Source of the DNA: JAAZZY01 sp964612505
GTDB lineage: Bacteria; Chlamydiota; Chlamydiia; Chlamydiales; JAAZZY01
Assembly: GCA_964612505.1 (NCBI GenBank)
Contig: CAZTEX010000005.1
Span: 1-64,000 of the forward strand
Direction of reading: 5' to 3'
Length of the DNA stretch: 64,000 bases
Each line of letters starts with the position of its first letter. Positions within the stretch are counted from its first letter, which is position 1. The notes under the pieces are model-generated. The model did no database searches. It was not told the DNA's origin and saw nothing but the letters and a program-made list of their open reading frames with translations. The position numbers were made by a program, and so were the translations under genes. This document shows positions 33,394-40,877 of this stretch, one piece after another.

Positions 33394-34787
33394 AAGTGAA
33401 TTGCCTCTTTGTGCACAGCAAGTGCTGCCTCTTTAATTGCTTCTGAAAATGTAGGATGGGCAAAACAAAGAGATCCTAATTTTTTAGCAGTAACTCCCAT
33501 TTCAATCGCTAAAGAGCCTATAGCAATCATCTCTCCTGCATGCTCACTCATAATATGCATTCCAACAATGCGATCTGTTTGCTCTTCGGCAATCACCAAG
33601 ACAAGCCCCTCTTTGGCATCGACGCAATGAGCTCTGGAATTAGCTAAAAAAGGAAAATTACCGACTTTAACTTTGAGTCCATGACCTTCTGCTTCTTTAA
33701 CTGTAAATCCTACGGTCGCAATCTCAGGAGAGGTGTAGATGACATTGGGAATTGCAAGATAATTTAACGAAGGTTTATGCCCTGTAATTTTTTCAACCAC
33801 AGCAACCCCCTCTTCTGAAGCTTTGTGCGCTAGCATAGGACCATCGACAACATCTCCAATCGCATACACATTCTCAGCGCTCGTTTGTAGCTGATTATTG
33901 ATCGTGATAAAGCCCTTTTCGTTCTTTTGAATACCCGCAGCTTCTAGATTTAATTCTTCTGTATAAGGAACGCGCCCAATAGAAACCAATGCAACATCGG
34001 CTTGTATTTCAACTTTTGCTCCTTTGTCATTTTCAGCGTTAATCCAAACTCCATTCCCTTTTTTTTCTGCAGATACAACTTTGTGGTTTAAATGAAATTG
34101 AAGACCTTGTTTGGTCAGAGTTTTTTGAAGGGCTGCTGAAAGAGCAGGATCTAACTGCCCGCCAATTTGACTCATCGCTTCAACAAAAATAACCTCTGCT
34201 CCAAGCCTCTTATAAACAGAACCCATCTCAAGACCAATGACTCCAGCGCCAATAACCACCATTTTTTTAGGAACTTGAGGCAGACTGAGCGCTCCAGTGG
34301 ATGAAAGAACTATTTTTTCATCAAAGGGTAAATTAGGCAAAGCCCTAGGCCGCGATCCTGTAGCAATAATGATATTTTTACCTCTCACGCTTTCTTGACT
34401 CTGTCCACTTATTTCAATTTCATTGGCGCTTTTAAATTGAGCTCGCCCCACTTTGTGAGTCACTTTATTTTTTTTAAGTAAAGAACCGATTCCCATATTC
34501 AGCCCCTTAATCACTCCCCCCTTTGTCTGCATAAGCTTATCAAAGTTTAGTGTTAGATCTGAAAATTCAAGCCCAAACTTATTGCGATGGAATTTGTCTT
34601 GATAAAGCTGCTCAGAGTAATAGAGAAGTGTTTTGGAAGGGATACACCCTTCATTTAAACAAGTTCCTCCCAGGTTATTTTCTTTTTCGATCAAAAGCGT
34701 TTTTAAACCTAGCTGTCCCGCTCTAATTGCCGCTACATACCCACCAGGTCCTGCTCCAATCACAATCACATCGTATTCTTCAGACAT
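33390..34787 (-). CDS. lpdA: Dihydrolipoyl dehydrogenase (E3)
   Basis: A 465-aa FAD flavoprotein that reoxidises dihydrolipoamide with NAD. The FAD motif is VIVIGAGPGGYVAAIRAGQLG at the N terminus; the redox disulfide is GGTCLNEGCIPSK; the NAD-binding segment is VVIGAGVIGLEMGSVYKRLG; then comes VYAIGDVVDGPMLAHKASEEG. The active-site His-Glu pair is in CFAHPTFSEAIKEA. The ATG at 34787 follows GAGAG; the in-frame TTG upstream is rejected. It is probably E3 for the sucA-sucB complex encoded about 5 kb away, although pyruvate dehydrogenase could share it. Confidence 0.96.
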   Translation of the reverse strand: MSEEYDVIVIGAGPGGYVAAIRAGQLGLKTLLIEKENNLGGTCLNEGCIPSKTLLYYSEQLYQDKFHRNKFGLEFSDLTLNFDKLMQTKGGVIKGLNMGIGSLLKKNKVTHKVGRAQFKSANEIEISGQSQESVRGKNIIIATGSRPRALPNLPFDEKIVLSSTGALSLPQVPKKMVVIGAGVIGLEMGSVYKRLGAEVIFVEAMSQIGGQLDPALSAALQKTLTKQGLQFHLNHKVVSAEKKGNGVWINAENDKGAKVEIQADVALVSIGRVPYTEELNLEAAGIQKNEKGFITINNQLQTSAENVYAIGDVVDGPMLAHKASEEGVAVVEKITGHKPSLNYLAIPNVIYTSPEIATVGFTVKEAEGHGLKVKVGNFPFLANSRAHCVDAKEGLVLVIAEEQTDRIVGMHIMSEHAGEMIAIGSLAIEMGVTAKKLGSLCFAHPTFSEAIKEAALAVHKEAIHF

Positions 34788-34824
34788 TTTTTCTCTCAAT
34801 TTTTAATAAGAAACGACCATACTC

Positions 34825-34873
34825 AAAGATTTGAGATTAAATCAAAATATTTTTTTTGAAATTGATCGTGATT
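34825..34873. repeat. Direct repeat copy A (49 bases)
   Basis: The block begins AAAGATTTGAGATTAAATC and ends GATCGTGATT. It recurs at 35848-35897 with two substitutions and one extra T in the T-run. The two copies lie on either side of the 234-aa gene. No inverted termini or transposase accompany them. Confidence 0.8.
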
Positions 34874-34928
34874 GCTCTAACTCTATGCAACTAATCTTTT
34901 AATAAATTAACTATTAATAATTTACTAA

Positions 34929-34957
34929 TTGAAAACATACACAACAACTTATATACT
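34929..34957 (+). promoter_or_regulatory. Near-consensus promoter of the 234-aa gene
   Basis: TTGAAA at 34929-34934, 17 bases, TATACT at 34952-34957. The ATG is 34 bases downstream and preceded by TAGGA. Confidence 0.65.
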
Positions 34958-34991
34958 TAAGGTTGTAAAATATAACTAAATAGGACTTTTT

Positions 34992-35696
34992 ATGGCATCC
35001 AGTTCCTCACCAGCCACAGCAGACTTTGCTGGCACATCCCTACTAAATATTTCATTACAGACTGGACAATCAAAGCCTAGCGCAACCGGATTGACCCTAA
35101 GAGTTCAAGCTCATCCGGGTGGTTGTAAAGCAAGTGAACAGCGTTTAATTTCTTTCAAGGCCTATGATGCTAACGGAACTCTTGATGATACATACTATCA
35201 TGAGTGCCTTTCAAAGGGAAATCCTCATGATGGTGGCTGGGTAACACGTCGAATGAATATCAATGAAAGAGTGGCGGGTGCTTTTCGGGATAGACCTGGA
35301 CACCATATGGTTAGTGGTATTAGGATAGAGATCGGAGATTATGGGAAAACGGCTTCAGCTTCAGTTCAACAAAATTGCTTAAGATCTGCTGCTATCTTTG
35401 TACCTATCAAGCATTTAGCATCTGACCCTGATTCGGAGTTAGTTTTAACAATTCAATATCCTTTAGGTCAATATCCTTTTGGGGCAAATATCAAGGCTAT
35501 AGTGGGTAATACGCTTTATCACCTCACTAATGGTCGTTTCCCAGGATCTGCAGGAGGATATGTAAACTATGGTGCCGATACCATTCATGTTTGTTTTGAA
35601 GATTTTACTCCCCGTCAAACAGCTTTTATACAAGAACCGCTCCATAGTGACGATGATGATAGTGACCCTGAAGATAGCGCAGCAACAGTAATATAG
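34992..35696 (+). CDS. Hypothetical protein, possible distant member of the tandem paralog family
   Basis: A 234-aa protein that I do not recognise. It begins with a Ser/Thr/Ala-rich stretch (MASSSSPATADFAGTS) of the kind seen in type III secreted proteins. The middle pattern, IFVPIKHLAS, LVLTIQYPLG, ANIKAIVGNTLYHLT, can be laid over the core of the four tandem paralogs (IICFQPT, LDITFTH, LNVNGAIYPLS). That suggests remote homology, based on spacing rather than identity. It ends DDDDSDPEDSAATVI, an acidic tail finishing in T-V-I, which fits a class I PDZ ligand. It has its own strong promoter and a 50-base direct repeat on either side. Confidence 0.75.
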   Translation: MASSSSPATADFAGTSLLNISLQTGQSKPSATGLTLRVQAHPGGCKASEQRLISFKAYDANGTLDDTYYHECLSKGNPHDGGWVTRRMNINERVAGAFRDRPGHHMVSGIRIEIGDYGKTASASVQQNCLRSAAIFVPIKHLASDPDSELVLTIQYPLGQYPFGANIKAIVGNTLYHLTNGRFPGSAGGYVNYGADTIHVCFEDFTPRQTAFIQEPLHSDDDDSDPEDSAATVI

Positions 35697-35847
35697 ATGA
35701 AACAAGCCTATCTTCCCCATTTGTATTAGAAATTCCCTTTCTAAATGAGGTGAATCTAATAAAAAATTATTATTAAGCAATTGAATTTACTCTTAATTAT
35801 ATAAGTTTATGAACATATTTTATAAACTTATATAATTTTCCTCTGAT

Positions 35848-35897
35848 AAAGATTTGAGATTAAATCAAAATATTTTTTTTTGAAATGGATCGAGATT
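35848..35897. repeat. Direct repeat copy B (50 bases)
   Basis: Second copy of the block at 34825-34873, same orientation, ending GATCGAGATT. Together the copies bracket about 1 kb containing one promoter and one gene. Confidence 0.8.
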
Positions 35898-36205
35898 CTT
35901 CTCCATAACCACGACTGATATATTATAATAAATTTATTCTTAAACAAGAAAAACAGACTTTAATTAACTACTAAAATTTTGACTAAAAGAATAATAATCA
36001 CGAAGTATTTAGAATCTTACAGACAAAATACCCTATGTCTGTTTTTGAAGATTGACACCTCAAGTTCCTAGAGCAATTTTGAGCTTTAATCGATCTTCAA
36101 AAGAGTTGGTTTTGACGTTTCTTCAAAAGTTCTTCACGCCACATCTTAATGTATTAAAATAATAATTATTAAAAATAAAACACTCTTTTAATAAATAATT
36201 AAAAT

Positions 36206-36235
36206 TTGACTAAAACAATTTACAATTGATACAAT
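36206..36235 (+). promoter_or_regulatory. Promoter of the ankyrin gene array
   Basis: TTGACT at 36206-36211 and TACAAT at 36230-36235, 18 bases apart, 45 bases before the first ankyrin ATG. No comparable promoter was seen before the next ankyrin genes, so the array may be one transcript. Confidence 0.6.
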
Positions 36236-36279
36236 CTTATGTTTAAATATTACTAATTATCTCTAAATAAGAGGATTTA

Positions 36280-37035
36280 ATGAATTTAACCATGCAACCC
36301 ATTAGCCCTTACTTTCAAGGCGAGTTTGTCGTGCCTTCAAACACATGCCCCACGCCTGAAGTTATTTTTCAAAGTTGGGGAATGGATTTCGCTGCAGAAC
36401 AGCAACCGCTCAATTTCAACAGAATCACTCACACGGCTCTTAATTACTTTCAGAACTTTTTTTTTAAGTTAGGATTGTATGTTTCTCCTCATGAACACAG
36501 CTTATATGTGGGTGATGTACAAAGGATTGTTCGCTTAGCCATACACGATAAATTAGACAACGTAGAGCATGGATATATAAACAATCAAGCAAAGACCCCT
36601 TTATTTATATCCATTGATAGAGAGAATTTAGATGTTTTAACCGCTCTTATTCGAGATTTAGGAGCGGGAGTCAATACTCCAGATCCTCTTTATAGCGGAG
36701 ATGCTCCCCTCCATTTTGCTGCTAGGCATAATAAGGTAGCATCTATGCATCTTTTACTAGGCGCTGGAGCGGCCCCTTATCAAACAAATGGGGTAGGTCA
36801 GACTCCCCACGAAGTGGCGTTAATGAATAATAAGCAAGAAGCCTTTCAATGCTTACAAAAAACAGTTCCTATGCCAGAGACGATACTAGGGATTATAACC
36901 GTGGCTAGACTCTTTGCGATGGGAGTGGAGGCTCTGAAAGCTATATCCGCATTGAAGGAGATTCAAGCTGCCCAATACAAGAGTATCGTTGATCTTCTTC
37001 ACAATATCACTCTTGCAGAAGAGAATAGAGCCTAG
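36280..37035 (+). CDS. Ankyrin-repeat protein 1 of a tandem array
   Basis: A 251-aa protein. N-terminal module: SPYFQGEFVVPSNTCPTPEVIFQSWGM, shared with the next three genes, then an aromatic amphipathic helix (ALNYFQNFFFKLGLY) and DVQRIVRLAIHDKLD. Ankyrin repeats follow from about residue 105: KTPLFISIDRENLDVLTALIRDLGAGVN, then APLHFAARHNKVASMHLLLGAGAAP, then QTPHEVALMNNKQEAFQCLQ. The C-terminal helix (residues 205-251) is unique to this copy. Ankyrin proteins of intracellular bacteria often bind host proteins. No signal peptide is present. The ATG follows an AGAGGA site. Confidence 0.9.
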   Translation: MNLTMQPISPYFQGEFVVPSNTCPTPEVIFQSWGMDFAAEQQPLNFNRITHTALNYFQNFFFKLGLYVSPHEHSLYVGDVQRIVRLAIHDKLDNVEHGYINNQAKTPLFISIDRENLDVLTALIRDLGAGVNTPDPLYSGDAPLHFAARHNKVASMHLLLGAGAAPYQTNGVGQTPHEVALMNNKQEAFQCLQKTVPMPETILGIITVARLFAMGVEALKAISALKEIQAAQYKSIVDLLHNITLAEENRA

Positions 37036-37066
37036 TGCTCTTTACTTGCTTTCAAAAGGAATATTG

Positions 37067-37978
37067 ATGAATCCAATTATGCATCAGCCCATTTGTTATC
37101 ATTTTAATGAAATGGTTATTTCTCCATTGGACACATGTCCAACGGCTGATGCTATTTTTGCAAAGTGGGGAGTCAGCAAACTAGATGACAATAATTGTTT
37201 TGTCCATATTACTAGAAAAGTTGCTGACTTTTTCTTTTCCATTGGCATACAATTAAGTTATGCAAAGACACTTTTTAATCGCGTTTTCTCTTCGAAAGAA
37301 ACCCAACAACCCATTTGGCTAGAGCCAGCGGAAAGGGTAGATTCATATTTTCTTGATCTTCTTTCTAATCTTCGTAAAAAAGAGAATTGGAATGTCAATC
37401 AACCGATCTCTACATTCTTTAGAAAAGTTTTTCATTTTATCGACGTCACTATCACAACTTGGCAATCAGCAACTCCTCTTCTCCATCGCAGCTTAAAAAG
37501 TGACGATGTACAAGAAATAATTAGATTAGCATTAGTGAATAAAGAAGATACCCATTCCTATTTTGATCCTATCACAAAAAAAGGCTCTTCTTTAACGTTT
37601 GCGCTCACTAATGAAAGGTTCAATGCCTTTACTCTTCTTGCCCAAGATTTAGGGGCAGACTTAAACAGACCTCTTTATGAATGGCAAATTCATCTTCCTA
37701 TATATTTTGCAGCCTCCATGAAAAATCCTATCCCTTTATGGATACTCGTTCAAGCCGGAGCCAATCTTACAGCAGCAAGCCAACTTGATGGCAACCAAGC
37801 CATACATTACGCAGCTTCATCTGGAAATGTTGAAGCTCTCATCGCCCTGACGCAAGGAGGAGCTGATCCTTGTGCAAAAAATAATGAGGGACATACAGCC
37901 CATGAAATGGCGCTTTATAATAAGCATGAAGAGACCTTTAATTTTTTACAGACAACATGTCCCATGCCTGAATTTTAA
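37067..37978 (+). CDS. Ankyrin-repeat protein 2
   Basis: A 303-aa protein from the ATG at 37067, which follows AAAGGA; the frame is open further upstream but that part overlaps gene 1. The N-terminal module is diverged (CYHFNEMVISPLDTCPTADAIFAKWGV). An insert of about 80 residues (TQQPIWLEPAERVDSYF to FRKVFHFID) separates it from DVQEIIRLALVNKED. Ankyrin repeats follow: SLTFALTNERFNAFTLLAQDLGADLN, LPIYFAASMKNPIPLWILVQAGANL, QAIHYAASSGNVEALIALTQGGADP, HTAHEMALYNKHEETFNFLQ. It has one repeat more than its neighbours. Confidence 0.9.
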   Translation: MNPIMHQPICYHFNEMVISPLDTCPTADAIFAKWGVSKLDDNNCFVHITRKVADFFFSIGIQLSYAKTLFNRVFSSKETQQPIWLEPAERVDSYFLDLLSNLRKKENWNVNQPISTFFRKVFHFIDVTITTWQSATPLLHRSLKSDDVQEIIRLALVNKEDTHSYFDPITKKGSSLTFALTNERFNAFTLLAQDLGADLNRPLYEWQIHLPIYFAASMKNPIPLWILVQAGANLTAASQLDGNQAIHYAASSGNVEALIALTQGGADPCAKNNEGHTAHEMALYNKHEETFNFLQTTCPMPEF

Positions 37979-38043
37979 ACACCCTATTCAATTTAGGAAG
38001 AACCCTTTCCCATTTTTTTACTATTTTTAAACAAGAGAAATTT

Positions 38044-38757
38044 ATGAATCAAATTATTCAGCCCAAGTGCCCTTACTTTCAAGGTGAGTTTGTTCTACCT
38101 TCTAGTATATGCCCAACAGCAGAAGTTATTTTTGAAAAATGGGGAATGAATTTAGCTGATGAACAGCACCCTTTCGCTAGACTAACTCACACAGCTTATA
38201 ATTACGTGCAGAGCTTTTTTGCTCTCATTGGACTACGCAATCTTTTTCCTCTGCATACCAGCTTATATGCCGACGACGTACCCAGGCTTATACGCTTAGT
38301 CGTGCTCGACAAAGAAGATGTTCATTCCGGAGGAAAATTAGGTCAAACATTTGTAGAGTCTCCTTTATATTTTCCTACCTTCTTTGATAAATTAGGGGTA
38401 TTAACAGCTCTTACTCAAGATTTAGGAGTGGATGTTAATTATCAACGGGTAGGTCATGCGAATGGTGACTCTGCCCTACATTTTGCTGCTAGACATGGAA
38501 AAGTCGCAGCAATAAATGTCCTCTTGCTTGCAGGAGCTGACCCTTATCAAGAAAATGTGTGGGGAGAAACGCCGCACATTATAGCGCTCAACAGTGATCA
38601 GAAAGAAGCATTTCAATTCTTGCAGAGCACAGCTCCTATGCCTACATCTAACACAGACATGGAAAGGCTAACGATACTATCTCAAAAGGTAAATGATATG
38701 ATCCAGTCAATCAAAAAAATTATGAGAAGCCTGAATGCTAGAACAGAATCCATGTAA
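38044..38757 (+). CDS. Ankyrin-repeat protein 3
   Basis: A 237-aa protein closest to gene 1. The N-terminal module is CPYFQGEFVLPSSICPTAEVIFEKWGM, followed by TAYNYVQSFFALIGL and DVPRLIRLVVLDKED. Ankyrin repeats are around residues 100-200, including SALHFAARHGKVAAINVLLLAGADP and ETPHIIALNSDQKEAFQFLQ. The C-terminal tail (residues 205-237) is a basic amphipathic helix ending MRSLNARTESM. The spacing of 65 bases from gene 2 contains AAACAAGAGAAA before the ATG. Confidence 0.9.
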   Translation: MNQIIQPKCPYFQGEFVLPSSICPTAEVIFEKWGMNLADEQHPFARLTHTAYNYVQSFFALIGLRNLFPLHTSLYADDVPRLIRLVVLDKEDVHSGGKLGQTFVESPLYFPTFFDKLGVLTALTQDLGVDVNYQRVGHANGDSALHFAARHGKVAAINVLLLAGADPYQENVWGETPHIIALNSDQKEAFQFLQSTAPMPTSNTDMERLTILSQKVNDMIQSIKKIMRSLNARTESM

Positions 38758-38839
38758 GTACACTAACAAGAATCGAAGCCAACATCGCCCAGGCTAGAGA
38801 GAAACAACCCCCTTTATAAGGGTCATCGAGGATGATTTT

Positions 38840-39670
38840 ATGAATAGAATAACATTATTTACACCCAATACATGCCCTTACTTTCAATCATCTTTACTGT
38901 TTCCTTTAGCTTTAGATGTATGTCCTACCGAAGTAGATCTTTTCAAAGCTGTGGGCATGGATTGGGAATCTGAAAGTGGACTTGTTGAGAGAATTAGTAG
39001 GCAAGTTAAAGATGCATTAGAGAGTTTTACTGTTACCTTTGGATTGCGCCCAGCGCCCACTCCTCTGACTGCACGCCTTATCTATAAAGGTGACCCAAAA
39101 GATTTGATCCGGGCTGCAGCGTTCAAGCAGATAGATGTGACAAATGCATTTATTTTAGATCCCTCCGAGCCAACAAGAAAACTCTCTCTACTAGCTGCCA
39201 TGATAGAAAGTAAGAACCATGATATGATAGCTACTTTGATTTTTCTTTTAGGAATAGACCCTAATTTACCGCTTCTCGGTGATGAATATAAAAACTCCCC
39301 CCTCCACTTGGCGGTTCAGAGTGAGAAGAATTTTGAAATAATTCATTTGCTGCTTCAAGCAGGGGCCATTCCCGAACAATCGAATCGTTTTGGATGGACG
39401 CCGCAGTTTGCAGCGCTCCTGGCAGGTCAGTGGGATAATTTTCAATTTTTAGCAAATCAGACAGGCCATCTTAATTTCCTTCATAAAGAAAGTGCTGACA
39501 TTGTTCATCACATGATAAAAGAGGCGGCGATACTAACAAATAGTCTTACGTCTATGACTTTCAACATTTTTAAAGATGGATTGAATACCTTTGCTAAAAT
39601 GGTAGCTGATTTCTTTTCCACAGAATCAAAGGCAGAGACATTTAGTGCTGCTCCCCGGCAGATTTTATAA
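38840..39670 (+). CDS. Ankyrin-repeat protein 4
   Basis: A 276-aa protein, the most diverged of the array. The N-terminal module is CPYFQSSLLFPLALDVCPTEVDLFKAVGM. DPKDLIRAAAFKQID corresponds to the DVQRIVRLA segment of its neighbours. Repeats: SLLAAMIESKNHDMIATLIFLLGIDPN, SPLHLAVQSEKNFEIIHLLLQAGAIP, WTPQFAALLAGQWDNFQFLA. A longer C-terminal helix (residues 215-276) follows, ending ETFSAAPRQIL. It converges on sucB, whose stop lies nine bases beyond. Confidence 0.88.
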   Translation: MNRITLFTPNTCPYFQSSLLFPLALDVCPTEVDLFKAVGMDWESESGLVERISRQVKDALESFTVTFGLRPAPTPLTARLIYKGDPKDLIRAAAFKQIDVTNAFILDPSEPTRKLSLLAAMIESKNHDMIATLIFLLGIDPNLPLLGDEYKNSPLHLAVQSEKNFEIIHLLLQAGAIPEQSNRFGWTPQFAALLAGQWDNFQFLANQTGHLNFLHKESADIVHHMIKEAAILTNSLTSMTFNIFKDGLNTFAKMVADFFSTESKAETFSAAPRQIL

Positions 39671-39678
39671 TTTTGGAA

Positions 39679-40875
39679 TCAAAGATCGATCAATAACACC
39701 GATGGATCTTCAATTATTTTGACGATTTGAGCAAGAAACGAAACAGCCTCTTGTCCATCAATAATGCGGTGATCATACGAAAGAGCTAAGATCATGATTG
39801 GGCGAATGACAATTTTGCCATCGACAACATAAGGTCTATCTGCAATGCGATGCATGCCTAAGATGGCACTTTGCGGTGGATTAACAATCGGTGTTGAAAA
39901 CGTAGAGCCAAAAACGCCTCCATTACTAATGGTAAATCCCCCTGAGCGCATTTCGTCGATGGAGATTTTATTTTCTTTTGCCCGAGAAGCTAAATCAGTA
40001 ATCTTTTGCTCGATCTCAGCAAAGGTTAAACTGTCACAGTTTTCTATGATTGGAACAACAAGTCCCCTTTCAGAACTAATGGCTACGTTAATATCATAAT
40101 AATGTCTCAAGACAATATCATCCCCATCAATATAGGCATTGACTTGAGGAAACTTTTTAAGGGCATAAGCGGCAGCTTTGATAAAAAAAGACATAAAGCC
40201 CAGGCGGACTTTATGCTGCTTTTCAAAAGCTTCCTTATGTTTTTTACGAAGCTCCATGACAGCTGTCATATCAACTTCATTAAAAGTTGTTAAGATAGCC
40301 ATCGTTTGTTTGGCTTCCACCAAACGCCTTGCGATCGTTTGGCGAATTTTTGGCATTCGCTTGCGCTCTTCACGAGCTGCTATTGATTTAGGTTGCTCTT
40401 TTAAGGGATTTTGAATGACTTTGGAAGTATTTTGCACAACATCTGGCGCTCTAAGTTCTTCTACAAACGCCTCTGGAGATTTGCGAATTTCGTCAAAGAT
40501 GGAAGGGGCCTGCTCTTTCTTTTCATCAACCGTTGCTTTTGGAAGGGCAACCTCTTGCGCCGGCGTCTCTTTTTCAGGAGAAGAAGAAATGGCAGGTTGT
40601 TGCTTTACTGGCTCTGAATCTTTTTTTAATCCCTGTTGAGCTGCAGCATCCACCGACCCAATCACTTGTCCAATTTTAACAACATCCCCTACTTGAACAT
40701 TCAAAGTCAACGATCCCGCTAGTGGAGCATAGAGCACTTGATTGACTTTTTCTGTTTCAATCTCAACTATTTCTTGATCTTGAACAACTTGAGATCCACT
40801 TGAAACTAAAATAGCGCTAATAGTGGCCTCGCTAATAGATTCACCCAGTGATGGCACTTTAATTTCAATGCTCAT
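39679..40875 (-). CDS. sucB: Dihydrolipoamide succinyltransferase (E2 of 2-oxoglutarate dehydrogenase)
   Basis: A 398-aa protein. The N-terminal lipoyl domain begins IEIKVPSLGESISEATI, with the lipoylated Lys in VEIETEKVNQVL (near residue 43). A flexible Pro/Ala/Glu/Lys linker follows (residues about 80-135), then a short E3-binding-like segment, then the catalytic domain from about residue 170 with MSFFIKAAAYALKKFPQVNA and the active-site ALSYDHRIIDGQEAVSFL. It transfers the succinyl group to CoA. It starts two bases downstream of the sucA stop; the pair is co-transcribed, as I recall for Chlamydia trachomatis CT054-CT055. Confidence 0.95.
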   Translation of the reverse strand: MSIEIKVPSLGESISEATISAILVSSGSQVVQDQEIVEIETEKVNQVLYAPLAGSLTLNVQVGDVVKIGQVIGSVDAAAQQGLKKDSEPVKQQPAISSSPEKETPAQEVALPKATVDEKKEQAPSIFDEIRKSPEAFVEELRAPDVVQNTSKVIQNPLKEQPKSIAAREERKRMPKIRQTIARRLVEAKQTMAILTTFNEVDMTAVMELRKKHKEAFEKQHKVRLGFMSFFIKAAAYALKKFPQVNAYIDGDDIVLRHYYDINVAISSERGLVVPIIENCDSLTFAEIEQKITDLASRAKENKISIDEMRSGGFTISNGGVFGSTFSTPIVNPPQSAILGMHRIADRPYVVDGKIVIRPIMILALSYDHRIIDGQEAVSFLAQIVKIIEDPSVLLIDL

Positions 40876-40877
40876 AA

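Larger units (their letters stand above)
35697..36279. other. 583-base gene-free region
   Basis: No open frame of note on either strand. It holds direct repeat copy B (35848-35897), a small perfect hairpin TTAGAAA-TTCCC-TTTCTAA without a T-run just after the 234-aa gene, and two similar stretches containing AAAATTTTGACTAAAA (near 35974) and AAAATTTGACTAAAA (near 36202). The second serves as the ankyrin-array promoter; the first looks like a decayed copy without a -10 box. The rest is AT-rich with no recognisable content. Confidence 0.6.

Noticed and set aside
35728..35746. Hairpin TTAGAAA-TTCCC-TTTCTAA as a terminator
   Set aside because: It is AT-rich with a short stem and no T-run; kept only as a note in the gene-free region.
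35979..36007. Second promoter near 35979 (TTGACT)
   Set aside because: No acceptable -10 box at 16-18 bases, no gene start nearby; probably a decayed copy of the ankyrin promoter region.
36989..37066. 26-codon extension of ankyrin protein 2
   Set aside because: It overlaps the end of ankyrin gene 1; AAAGGA precedes the ATG at 37067, and the conserved module begins there.
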